A DNA stretch of 11,330 nucleotides from Thiobacillus sp. (GTDB taxonomy: Bacteria > Pseudomonadota > Gammaproteobacteria > Burkholderiales > Thiobacillaceae). Below the pieces are notes generated by a model. The model made no database searches and had not been told where the DNA came from. It saw only the letters and a list, made by a program, of their open reading frames with translations. Positions 1 to 7,233 of the stretch are shown one piece after another (the first letter of the stretch is position 1; every line of letters begins with the position of its first letter). The stretch spans positions 1-11,330 of the forward strand of contig JADMKH010000155.1 in assembly GCA_018780025.1 (NCBI GenBank), given 5' to 3'. Made by a program: the position numbers and the translations under genes.

Positions 1-57
1 GCCGCTTTAGTGGCTTACGAATCCGGCGTGCCCCTTGCGGGTACACTCTCGGCATGA
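1..57 (+). CDS. possible 3' end of an unidentified upstream gene (partial)
   Basis: Frame 1 is open from the first base to a TGA at 55-57 and reads AALVAYESGVPLAGTLSA, which has a protein-like composition. The stop lies 19 bases before the ATG of the AarF/UbiB-like gene, so the two could share a transcript. A second frame is also open here (ending TAA at 72-74) but gives an Arg/Cys-rich, shadow-like peptide. Eighteen codons are too few to identify a family, and a chance open stretch of this length is quite possible. Confidence 0.25.
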   Translation, partial: AALVAYESGVPLAGTLSA

Positions 58-76
58 CTGGCTCAAAAAAATAACA

Positions 77-1756
77 ATGCTCTGGGAAACACTATCCGTT
101 GTACGTGACCTGCCGCGGCTGCATGAAATCGCTTCGGTGATGATTCGCTATGGCTGGGGCGATCTGGTGCGCATGCTGGGCATCAGCGGTGTGCTTGAGC
201 GCGCGGGTCGGGTGTTGCATTGGCACAGCACCAGTGACATCAGTCAGCTTGACGCGCCCGTTCGCATCCGCCGGGCGCTGGAGGAGTTGGGTCCGACTTT
301 CGTCAAGCTGGGGCAGCTGCTGGCGACCCGGGTCGATATGTTCCCGCCGCATTGGATCAGCGAATTCGAAAAGCTGCATAGTCAGGTACCCGCAGTCCCT
401 TACGAAGTGTTGCACCCCGTTTTGGCGGCGGCACTCAAGGGGGACCCCAGCGTGGTATTTGCCGAATTTGACCCGGTGCCGCTGGCGGCGGGTTCCATCG
501 CACAGGTGCATCGCGCCACGCTCAAGGATGGATCATCCGTCGTAGTCAAGGTTCGACGCCCGGATATTGAGACGGTGATCCGGGCTGATCTGCGCATTCT
601 GGAACACGCGGCACGATTGCTGGCAAGCGAAGTGCCGGATGCACGTCGCTACGATCCGGTGCAAATTGTTTCACAGTTCCGCCGCTCGCTGAATCGCGAG
701 CTCGACCTGGCAAAAGAGGCGCGCAACATCGAGCAGTTTGCGCGCAATTTTTCCGATGATCCGATGGTGCAGATTCCCCGGGTGTATTGGGAATTCACCA
801 ATGATCGCGTCAATGTGCAGGAGCAGATCATCGGCCTGTCGGGAGTTGCCCCCGACAGGCTGCGTGAACAGGGACTCGACCCGGTCATACTGGCTGCACG
901 CGGCGCTGATACGGTGTTGCGCATGGTGCTGGAGCATGGCTACTTTCATGCCGACCCGCACCCCGGCAATGTGATGTTCCTGCCGGGCAATCGCATCGGC
1001 ATGATTGATTTCGGCATGGTGGGGATGCTGACGAATAACCGTCGCAACCAGCTTGTCGATATGCTGAGCGGCCTGACGCGCAAGGACGAACAGGCCCTGC
1101 TACAGGTGCTGCTCGACTGGAGTAACGAATCCGTTGAAGATGAGGATCGCCTGGCCTACGACGTGGCGGAGCTGCTGCAAAGCTACGACGATCTGCAGCT
1201 CAAGGACGTGAAAATTGGCGCGTTGCTGAATGACATCACCGCCATGATGCGCGACAACAATCTGCTGCTGCCAGCCGATCTGACCTTGTTGTTCAAGACG
1301 CTGATCACGCTGGAGGGCCTGGGTCAGCAGCTCGATCCCCGTTTTCACATGATCGACAATGTGACGCCGTTTGTGGAGCGCATTATCCAGCAGCGCTACA
1401 CACCGCAAGCCCTGTTTGCGCGCGGGCGTAAAAGTGTGCGCGAGGCGCTGGAAGTGGTGGCCGATTTGCCGCGTGATCTGCGTCATCTGCTGAGAGATGT
1501 GCGGCGCGGGCGAATCAAGATCGATCTGGATCTGAAGCGGCTGGATCATTTCGGCCACCAGCTGGACCGCGCCAGCAACCGCATCACCATGGGCATTCTG
1601 ACCGCGTCGCTGGTGGTGGGGTCCAGCATCATCATGACGGTGGAGGGGGGGGCCAAGTTGTTCGGATTGCCCCTGTTCGGGCTGCTGGGTTTTCTGATTG
1701 CATTTTTTAACAGCCTCTGGATTATCTTTTCCATCTGGCGCTCGGGCAAACACTAA
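77..1756 (+). CDS. AarF/ABC1/UbiB-family atypical protein kinase, membrane-anchored
   Basis: This is a 559-residue ABC1/ADCK/UbiB-family protein. Family members act at the inner membrane and support ubiquinone (isoprenoid quinone) biosynthesis, probably as ATPases or kinases. Visible motifs, numbered from the ATG at 77: KLGQ (77-80, the family KxGQ signature), the Ala-rich nucleotide loop AAGS (137-140) replacing a normal P-loop, the ATP-binding Lys in VVKVRRP (158), the catalytic HADPHPGN (291-298) and the metal-binding DFG (311-313). Two hydrophobic helices near 503-525 and 530-552 form a C-terminal anchor, typical of the longer UbiB-like proteins. An in-frame TTG at 35 would add 14 residues (MRVHSRHDWLKKIT) that do not look like a family N-terminus. 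Neither start has a clear Shine-Dalgarno. It may be the ubiquinone gene ubiB or a paralogue; E. coli UbiB carries DCG rather than DFG, so no symbol is given. It is convergent with the next gene, with an 11-bp gap. Confidence 0.9.
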   Translation: MLWETLSVVRDLPRLHEIASVMIRYGWGDLVRMLGISGVLERAGRVLHWHSTSDISQLDAPVRIRRALEELGPTFVKLGQLLATRVDMFPPHWISEFEKLHSQVPAVPYEVLHPVLAAALKGDPSVVFAEFDPVPLAAGSIAQVHRATLKDGSSVVVKVRRPDIETVIRADLRILEHAARLLASEVPDARRYDPVQIVSQFRRSLNRELDLAKEARNIEQFARNFSDDPMVQIPRVYWEFTNDRVNVQEQIIGLSGVAPDRLREQGLDPVILAARGADTVLRMVLEHGYFHADPHPGNVMFLPGNRIGMIDFGMVGMLTNNRRNQLVDMLSGLTRKDEQALLQVLLDWSNESVEDEDRLAYDVAELLQSYDDLQLKDVKIGALLNDITAMMRDNNLLLPADLTLLFKTLITLEGLGQQLDPRFHMIDNVTPFVERIIQQRYTPQALFARGRKSVREALEVVADLPRDLRHLLRDVRRGRIKIDLDLKRLDHFGHQLDRASNRITMGILTASLVVGSSIIMTVEGGAKLFGLPLFGLLGFLIAFFNSLWIIFSIWRSGKH

Positions 1757-1767
1757 GCCGCGGGGGT

Positions 1768-4038
1768 TCAGCTCACAGACGACACGGCGTCCTGTTCCGC
1801 AAGGGTCGCGGCCAATATGACCAGCGGGACCGGTCTCCCCAGCAAAAATCCCTGTGCGTGGGCGATTCCCAGACTCTCCACTTTTTGCAGGACCACTTCA
1901 GTTTCCACCCCTTCAGCCACCAGTGAATAGCCCACTTCACCCATCATGCGGGCGAAGTCCGCAACCACCTGTCCGGCGCGGTTGTCTTCAGCCAGTTTAT
2001 TCACCAGCGATATGTCGAACTTGACCACGTCGACCGGCAGATCAACAAGATAGCGCAGGGGAGAATAACCGGTGCCGAAGTCGTCCATGGCAATACGGAA
2101 GTTGGCGGTGTGGAGTAACTCCAGATAGGTGCTCACTTCGTTCATCTGCGTGATCAGAGAGGTTTCCGTGATCTCCAGCATCAGGGGGTGGCGCACATTG
2201 TGACGGGACAACTCCATCAGGTGGGAAATGACCTCAGGCCGTGAAATACTCTGGGCGGAAATGTTGATCGAAATGCCCATGCCCGGCGGCAGTTGCTGCG
2301 ATGAAATATCCGCATCGATCTGATGCAGCACCGCCATGTCGAACTCGGTTTCCAGGCGGCGACTGCTGATGACCGGCAGGAAGGCGTCCGGCATGAGGAG
2401 TTCGCCGCGGTGACGGATGCGTGCCAGCGCCTCGTAATAGTCGACCTTGCGCCCGGGCAGGCTGAAGATCGGCTGGTAGTGCATTTCGACCATGCCCGGC
2501 GTGGCCAGCGCCTGAAACAGGGCGCTGGTCTCGCGGCTCGCCACCAGGGTTTGCGATGCCCGCTCGGTGTCCTCCCCGAACAGCGCAATGCGGGAGCGCC
2601 CCGGCTGCTTGGCGGTATACATGGCGATGTCAGCCTGTTTGGGCAGTTCATCCGCTTGTTCAACATTCTCGGCTGGGCAAAACGCGATACCAATGCTGAC
2701 GCCTATCGGCTCGCGAATTTCCAGATCGTCAAAGTGCGCAGCGTCGATAAGGCTCTGGCAGCGCTGTGCAATCTGCTTGGCCTGAATGGGTGTGGTGTTC
2801 GACAGGAAAGTGGCAAATTCGTCGCCGCCCAGCCGATACAGTCGGTCGTTGGCCCGGAGCGCCATGGTCAGGGCATTGGCGATGATGGTCAGGACGCGGT
2901 CGCCCTTGGCGTGACCATAGGTGTCGTTGATGGTTTTGAAACGGTCGCAGTCAAACAGCAGATAGGCGGCACCCTGCGGCGCGGCTTTCAGTTCCTTGCG
3001 AAAGCGCGTCCAGTCCTCTTCATAGGCGCGCCGGTTGTGGCTACCGGTGAGTGCATCCTGTCGCGCCTGGGAGTGGAACTCCCGATTCTGGTGTTCCAGC
3101 GAGCCGTGCAGATCCCGTAGCTGCAACTGGTAGTTGTAAAGCGATCGGCGGATGTTCTCCAGCTCGGTGATACGCATGGGCCGGGCGCGCGAAAGGGGGT
3201 GACTGGAATGCCCCTGTTGCATGGCGTCGATTTCCTGCGACAGCCAGCCCAGCGGTCGCACCAGCAAGCGGTTGTATATGAAAAACCCCACCAGTGCCGC
3301 CGCCGTCAGCAGCACAAACAAGGCAAGCAGTGTTCTGGATAATATGGTCTGGAAGCGGAATTGATCGGGGTTCGAGCGTGCGTTGAAGCTCAGCTGCGAT
3401 AACAGCTGTGACGCGGGAATGCTTGCGTTGGCTTTCAACGCCAACCCCACGCTGTCCTTGTTGACGAAGCGGAAGTCCGCCTGGCGCAATAACTCGGGCA
3501 GGAAATTGAGCCGAAGCAGTCCCACGCCAAGCAGGGTTTGGCGTCCTTCGTCGCTGTAGACAGGAAATGACTGGTACATCGCTATCGTGCCGTCATCGTT
3601 GACGAGCCAGCTGGTAGGTTCATGCGGCACGACCCCGGCCGGAAGGCCGGCTGGAAAGCGATGTTCCCGCGGACTGGAGGCCAGCAACTTGCCCGACGCG
3701 GTATAGAGGACGGTTCGGATAAAGCGGCTGGGCAACATGCCGCTTTCGTATACCCGCTGATCACGCCAGTAAGGGTAATACTCGGGCAATACCAGTTGCT
3801 GCCGTGTTTCATCCCAGTGCGACAGTTTTTCGGCCTGATTTTCCGTTCGGCGCAACAACCGCTCGACCGCTGCGGCAAGCTCGGATCGGGCCGCTTCATG
3901 GTTGGCCTGTTCCAGGCCCAGGGTGACGTTATGGGTTTGATAGGCGGCAAATCCCGCAATCAGGATCATCATTGCCAGCAGGCTGCCAATAAATCCGAGC
4001 GCAATCTGCCTGATTGAAACGGGTGCGTACCACTTCAT
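1768..4038 (-). CDS. CHASE4-like membrane sensor with HAMP, GGDEF and EAL domains (dual c-di-GMP cyclase/phosphodiesterase)
   Basis: This 756-residue inner-membrane protein should make and degrade c-di-GMP. TM1 spans about 10-32, a periplasmic region 33-233, TM2 about 234-256, HAMP about 257-310, GGDEF about 325-490 and EAL about 505-745. The periplasmic part, with its SHWDETRQQL stretch near 73-82, resembles CHASE4; I assign it with moderate confidence. The GGDEF domain has FDCDRFKTINDTYGH, an intact RLGGDEF (GGDEF at 404-408) and an RAND inhibitory site (395-398) at the PleD-like spacing. The EAL domain retains E536 (EAL), N592, E622 and E625 (LEITETS), D652-D653 (DDFGTG), K673, E709 (AEGVE) and Q729, so both activities look possible. 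Its ATG overlaps the TGA of the upstream hydrolase as ATGA, which suggests translational coupling; only a weak AGG is seen upstream. Net activity cannot be read from sequence. Confidence 0.93.
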   Translation of the reverse strand: MKWYAPVSIRQIALGFIGSLLAMMILIAGFAAYQTHNVTLGLEQANHEAARSELAAAVERLLRRTENQAEKLSHWDETRQQLVLPEYYPYWRDQRVYESGMLPSRFIRTVLYTASGKLLASSPREHRFPAGLPAGVVPHEPTSWLVNDDGTIAMYQSFPVYSDEGRQTLLGVGLLRLNFLPELLRQADFRFVNKDSVGLALKANASIPASQLLSQLSFNARSNPDQFRFQTILSRTLLALFVLLTAAALVGFFIYNRLLVRPLGWLSQEIDAMQQGHSSHPLSRARPMRITELENIRRSLYNYQLQLRDLHGSLEHQNREFHSQARQDALTGSHNRRAYEEDWTRFRKELKAAPQGAAYLLFDCDRFKTINDTYGHAKGDRVLTIIANALTMALRANDRLYRLGGDEFATFLSNTTPIQAKQIAQRCQSLIDAAHFDDLEIREPIGVSIGIAFCPAENVEQADELPKQADIAMYTAKQPGRSRIALFGEDTERASQTLVASRETSALFQALATPGMVEMHYQPIFSLPGRKVDYYEALARIRHRGELLMPDAFLPVISSRRLETEFDMAVLHQIDADISSQQLPPGMGISINISAQSISRPEVISHLMELSRHNVRHPLMLEITETSLITQMNEVSTYLELLHTANFRIAMDDFGTGYSPLRYLVDLPVDVVKFDISLVNKLAEDNRAGQVVADFARMMGEVGYSLVAEGVETEVVLQKVESLGIAHAQGFLLGRPVPLVILAATLAEQDAVSSVS

Positions 4039-4889
4039 CGGATTGGGGCCTTATCCATGCGTTCCAGAAAAGCGAGCGTGTGTTCCAGCAGGTCGAACTC
4101 GTGCTCGCCGTCCATGAAATGGTTGGCACCAGGGATCACCACCAAGTGGGTTTGGACGTGCTGCAGCGACCTGATCCAGTTCTGTCCGATCATGTTATCC
4201 GCATCGCCCATGATGAGCTGAACCGTTACGGGCGTATTTTTAACGGCTGCCAGGATACGCGCCTGGTCCCAGCGGACGTAGGACAACAGACCGTGCGGTG
4301 CAGACGTGTATTTTTTGCAAAGCGACAGGTTCTGGGTGATCAGCGCCCCTTTTTTGCCGAGTTCCCGGTTTTCCAGTTGTGCGATCAGGGCAGGGCGGGG
4401 CGTTGCGCCGATTTGGGTTTCGATCAGCGAGGCACCCATAAGGCCTTTAACGGATTTATCCGGGCGAGCGCTCAGGTAAGCCAGCAGTTGCAAGCTGCCA
4501 AAACTGTGCCCGACCAGCACAATCGAGCGATGTCCCCGTGACTTCAGCCAGTCTACCCAGCGCGCAACCTCATCGATGTCATCCTCCATTCCGTGGCGGT
4601 GCACCGCCTCGCACGCCAGGCTTTGCCGGCGGTTGGGAACGCCCAGGCTGAGCGTGGGGCTCAGTACCGCGTAGCCTGCGTCATGCAGACCCCGCGCCAG
4701 GCCGGCGACCGTGGGGAACTCGCGCGTCTGCAAAAAACCGTGCAGCAGCAACACGGCAGGCTTGCCGGGCTGCCCTGCCAGGTATTCTGCGCTGGCGTAA
4801 ATTCGCGGGCGCATCTCCAACTGGGCTATTTCAGCGTGGGCCCAGGTGGGGAATCCGCAGGTCAGCAGGCAAAGCAGGAAAGTGCGCAT
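4035..4889 (-). CDS. exported alpha/beta-hydrolase fold protein
   Basis: This is a 284-residue (from the chosen start) serine hydrolase of the alpha/beta fold, probably periplasmic. The N-terminus MRTFLLCLLTCGFPTWAHA is a compact signal peptide with an AHA cleavage site before Glu20. The oxyanion-side LLLHGF lies near 47-52, the nucleophile elbow GHSFG puts Ser at 129, the likely acid is Asp231 or Asp229 in MGDADN, and the likely base is His257 in GANHF, which gives a complete triad. The substrate is unknown; esterase, lipase, peptidase or acylhydrolase are all open. I chose the ATG at 4889 because it gives a canonical signal peptide. Upstream alternatives are an ATG at 4916 and a TTG at 4943; none has a clear Shine-Dalgarno. 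It is first in a two-gene unit with the CHASE4-like GGDEF/EAL sensor (4-bp overlap) and divergent from the helicase gene. Confidence 0.88.
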   Translation of the reverse strand: MRTFLLCLLTCGFPTWAHAEIAQLEMRPRIYASAEYLAGQPGKPAVLLLHGFLQTREFPTVAGLARGLHDAGYAVLSPTLSLGVPNRRQSLACEAVHRHGMEDDIDEVARWVDWLKSRGHRSIVLVGHSFGSLQLLAYLSARPDKSVKGLMGASLIETQIGATPRPALIAQLENRELGKKGALITQNLSLCKKYTSAPHGLLSYVRWDQARILAAVKNTPVTVQLIMGDADNMIGQNWIRSLQHVQTHLVVIPGANHFMDGEHEFDLLEHTLAFLERMDKAPIR

Positions 4890-5010
4890 GGCGGGAGCGT
4901 AAACGATGGAGTCCATGGTTCTAGCGTCAGAAGGCCGGTGCAACTAAAGGAAATACAAACAGGTCGGCATGGGCTGAATGTTACACTCCGCTTCAAATCC
5001 TGATTCAAAC

Positions 5011-6987
5011 ATGTCTGATCTGAAACGCATATTTTCCCCCGAAGGCGCATTTGCCGAAGAGCTGTCCGGCTGGCGCGCGCGACCGCAGCAGTTGGCGATG
5101 GCTGAAGCCGTTGAACGTGCGGTGGCCGGCAACAGCGTGTTGCTGGCCGAAGCGGGTACCGGCACCGGTAAAACCCTTGCCTATCTTATTCCTGCCTTGC
5201 TGTCGGGCGGGAAAGTGGTGATATCCACCGGCACCAAGGCGCTGCAGGATCAGTTGTTTCACCGCGATCTGCCTGCCGCGCGCCGGGCGCTCAAATCCCC
5301 GGTCAAGGTGGCCTTGCTTAAGGGTCGCGCCAATTACGTCTGCCATCATCATCTGGAACGCAATCTCAGCGATGGTCGCTTTGCCAATCGCGACGATCCG
5401 AAGTGGCTGGCCAAAATCGCCAGCTTTGCCAAAACCAGTTCAAGTGGTGACCGCGCCGAAGCCGAAGGCATTCCTGAAGATGCCACGGCCTGGCAATACG
5501 CCGTTTCCAGCCGCGACAATTGCCTGGGCAGCGAATGCAGCCATTACAAGAACTGTTTCGTGATGGCCGCGCGCAAGGCCGCGCTCGATGCCGAAGTCGT
5601 TGTGGTCAACCATCATCTGTTTTTTGCCGACCTGTGGCTTAAAGACGAAGGCGTCGCCGAACTGCTGCCTGCGTGCAATACCGTCATCCTGGACGAAGCA
5701 CACCAGCTGGCTGAAACCGCCGCGCAGTTTTTCGGCGAGACGCTGTCCACTGCACAGTTGATCGAACTGGCGGGCGATACCAAACGACTCGCAGCAGTGA
5801 AAGCCGGCGACTTTCCCGCATTGCGCAAATCGGCAGAAGACTTGACCAAAGTCACCCGCGACCTGCGCCTCGCCTTCCCGCAAAATCCGGTCAAATCGAC
5901 GCTTGCCGAACTCAAGCGCTACGACAAATGGCCGGACGCCCTCAAAGCTGCGAGTGCGGCACTAGACGAGCTGACCAAACTGCTGGAAAGCCAGGCCGAG
6001 CGTGACGCCGACCTGAACAACTGTTTCGAGCGGGCGCAGGGGTTGCAGGCCACCCTGGCAAGCTGGCAGCGCGCCGACGACCCCGACACCCCACGCGTGC
6101 GGTGGCTCGAAACCACCCTGAGCTCGCTGCTGATGCATGCCACGCCCTTGTCGGTCGGCGCCATGTTTGGCGCCAAACTCACCGAGCGCGCGCAGGCGTG
6201 GATTCTGACTTCGGCCACGCTGGCGGTGGGCGGCGACTTCACCCACCTCAAAACGCGATTGGGCATTGAAGAAGCCGAAACCCTGTGCGTCGACAGTCCT
6301 TTCGATTATCCGCGCCAGGGGGTGCTCTACGTCCCGCAAGGCGTGTCTGCACCCAACACCCCCGAGTTCACCGAATCTGTCGTCAACGCCGCCCTGCCGG
6401 TGCTGGAAGTCAGCGCCGGACGGGCATTCATCCTGTTCACCAGCCTGCGCGCGCTGGAAAAGGCCCGCACGCTGCTGATCGACGCGTTCAAATCGCGCGG
6501 CTGGGATTACCCGCTGCTGGTACAGGGCGATGCACCGAAGAACGAACTTCTCGCCCGCTTCCAGCAAGCCGGAAACGCCGTGCTGCTGGGCAGCCAGAGC
6601 TTCTGGGAGGGGGTCGACATGCCCGGCGATGTGCTGTCGGTGGTCATCATCGACAAACTGCCGTTTCAGCCGCCGGATGATCCGGTGGTGGCAGCGCGCA
6701 TCGCCCAGGCTGAGAAGAATGGCGGCAAGCCCTTCATGGATTATCAGTTGCCGCATGCGGCGCTGAGCTTGAAGCAGGGGGCGGGGCGGTTGATACGTAC
6801 CGAGACGGATCGGGGCGTGTTGATGATTTGCGATACGCGGCTGGCAGCCAAGCCGTATGGAAAATTGTTGTTGAATTCGCTGCCGGCGATGACGCGGACG
6901 CGGAAGCTGGAGGTGGTGGCGCGGTTTTTTGTTGCGCAAGGGAAGGAGAAGGTGCCTGCCGCGGCTGGGGTGGGCGCGTTGAACTGA
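5011..6987 (+). CDS. yoaA: YoaA-type ATP-dependent DNA helicase (DinG/XPD-like, Fe-S)
   Basis: This 658-residue cytoplasmic superfamily-2 helicase is of the XPD/DinG type. In E. coli, YoaA works with the polymerase III chi subunit (HolC) in tolerance of replication-blocking damage. From the ATG at 5011 the motifs are Walker A AEAGTGTGKT (47-55 region), motif Ia STGTKALQDQL, four Fe-S cysteines at about 111, 171, 176 and 182 (the last three in NCLGSECSHYKNCF, close to the E. coli YoaA sequence as I remember it), VVVNHHLFFADL, the Walker B box DEAH (228-231), TSATL (400-404), QSFWEGVDMPGD (529-540) and QGAGRLIR (589-596). Length matches the family. An in-frame ATG at 4978 would add 11 atypical residues, while MSDLKRIFSPEG fits the usual start; no Shine-Dalgarno is evident at either. 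Codons in the last 70 or so residues turn strongly G-ending, unlike the C-ending body. It is divergent from the hydrolase gene, with about 120 bp between starts. Confidence 0.93.
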   Translation: MSDLKRIFSPEGAFAEELSGWRARPQQLAMAEAVERAVAGNSVLLAEAGTGTGKTLAYLIPALLSGGKVVISTGTKALQDQLFHRDLPAARRALKSPVKVALLKGRANYVCHHHLERNLSDGRFANRDDPKWLAKIASFAKTSSSGDRAEAEGIPEDATAWQYAVSSRDNCLGSECSHYKNCFVMAARKAALDAEVVVVNHHLFFADLWLKDEGVAELLPACNTVILDEAHQLAETAAQFFGETLSTAQLIELAGDTKRLAAVKAGDFPALRKSAEDLTKVTRDLRLAFPQNPVKSTLAELKRYDKWPDALKAASAALDELTKLLESQAERDADLNNCFERAQGLQATLASWQRADDPDTPRVRWLETTLSSLLMHATPLSVGAMFGAKLTERAQAWILTSATLAVGGDFTHLKTRLGIEEAETLCVDSPFDYPRQGVLYVPQGVSAPNTPEFTESVVNAALPVLEVSAGRAFILFTSLRALEKARTLLIDAFKSRGWDYPLLVQGDAPKNELLARFQQAGNAVLLGSQSFWEGVDMPGDVLSVVIIDKLPFQPPDDPVVAARIAQAEKNGGKPFMDYQLPHAALSLKQGAGRLIRTETDRGVLMICDTRLAAKPYGKLLLNSLPAMTRTRKLEVVARFFVAQGKEKVPAAAGVGALN

Positions 6988-7115
6988 TAATCCGGGTGCT
7001 GGATTGCTTTCGCTCCGGTTCAGCAGAGATGCCGGTTTTTGTCTGGTCGTTCCGGGTTAAACTGCCCAAGCACCTCTGCCACGTCGGTTTTTGATTTTTA
7101 AAGTTGGCTACCAGA

Positions 7116-7143
7116 TTGTCGCTCTTTTAAGTTTAATTAATAT
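7116..7143 (+). promoter_or_regulatory. candidate sigma-70-like promoter for the binding-protein/GGDEF-EAL unit
   Basis: TTGTCG (7116-7121) and TAATAT (7138-7143) are separated by 16 bases in an AT-rich stretch. Transcription would start near 7150, about 85 bases before the chosen ATG at 7234. This is a pattern match read by eye; short hexamers of this kind also occur by chance in AT-rich DNA. Confidence 0.35.
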
Positions 7144-7155
7144 GACATGCATGTC
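7144..7155. promoter_or_regulatory. perfect 12-bp palindrome, possible operator
   Basis: GACATGCATGTC is identical to its reverse complement. It abuts the -10-like hexamer and would cover the predicted transcription start, a common place for a repressor site. A perfect 12-mer palindrome is expected a few times by chance in 11 kb, so only its location makes it notable. The binding factor is unknown. Confidence 0.3.
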
Positions 7156-7220
7156 GGGGTCGTCCAGGCCTGTAGCAAAAGTTGAGCTGTGGGTAATGGA
7201 CTTGTGTACCGTTCAGAGAT

Positions 7221-7224
7221 GGAG
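7221..7224 (+). promoter_or_regulatory. ribosome binding site deciding the start of the binding-protein gene
   Basis: GGAG lies 9 bases before the ATG at 7234, favouring that start over the upstream GTG at 7189 and the ATG at 7219, whose own first codons overlap this site. The chosen start also places the signal peptide right at the N-terminus. Confidence 0.6.
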
Positions 7225-7233
7225 AAATGGGAA

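Larger units (their letters stand above)
6988..7233. other. intergenic region, partly AT-rich
   Basis: No credible gene is seen between the helicase stop and the binding-protein start. The 9-mer CGGTTTTTG occurs at 7033-7041 and again at 7085-7093. The segment 7085-7143 is AT-rich compared with its surroundings and leads into a promoter-like sequence and a palindrome (listed separately). No strong intrinsic terminator follows the helicase: the T-rich runs lack a convincing stem just before them. Confidence 0.6.

Noticed and set aside
1100..1753. 217-codon minus-strand open frame in the UbiB-like gene
   Set aside because: Gln/His-rich shadow of a well-supported plus-strand gene.
2323..3120. 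Long open frame on the plus strand (265 codons) opposite the GGDEF/EAL gene
   Set aside because: It lies entirely antisense to the conserved GGDEF and EAL motifs, has no family-like sequence, and is explained by the high GC content.
4835..4889. Lipoprotein signal (LLTC) in the hydrolase leader
   Set aside because: The residue before Cys is Thr rather than Gly, Ala or Ser, and a standard AHA signal-peptidase I site follows.
4890..5010. Divergent promoters between the hydrolase and helicase genes
   Set aside because: Only isolated -10-like hexamers (for example TACACT) without a properly spaced -35 were found, so no site is listed.
5962..6939. 325-codon open frame on the minus strand inside the helicase gene
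   Set aside because: Arg/Gln/His-rich shadow of yoaA, whose helicase motifs are intact on the plus strand across this region.
7012..7040. CCGG...CCGG followed by five Ts as a terminator of the helicase gene
   Set aside because: The stem is only 4 bp with a large loop, too weak to call.
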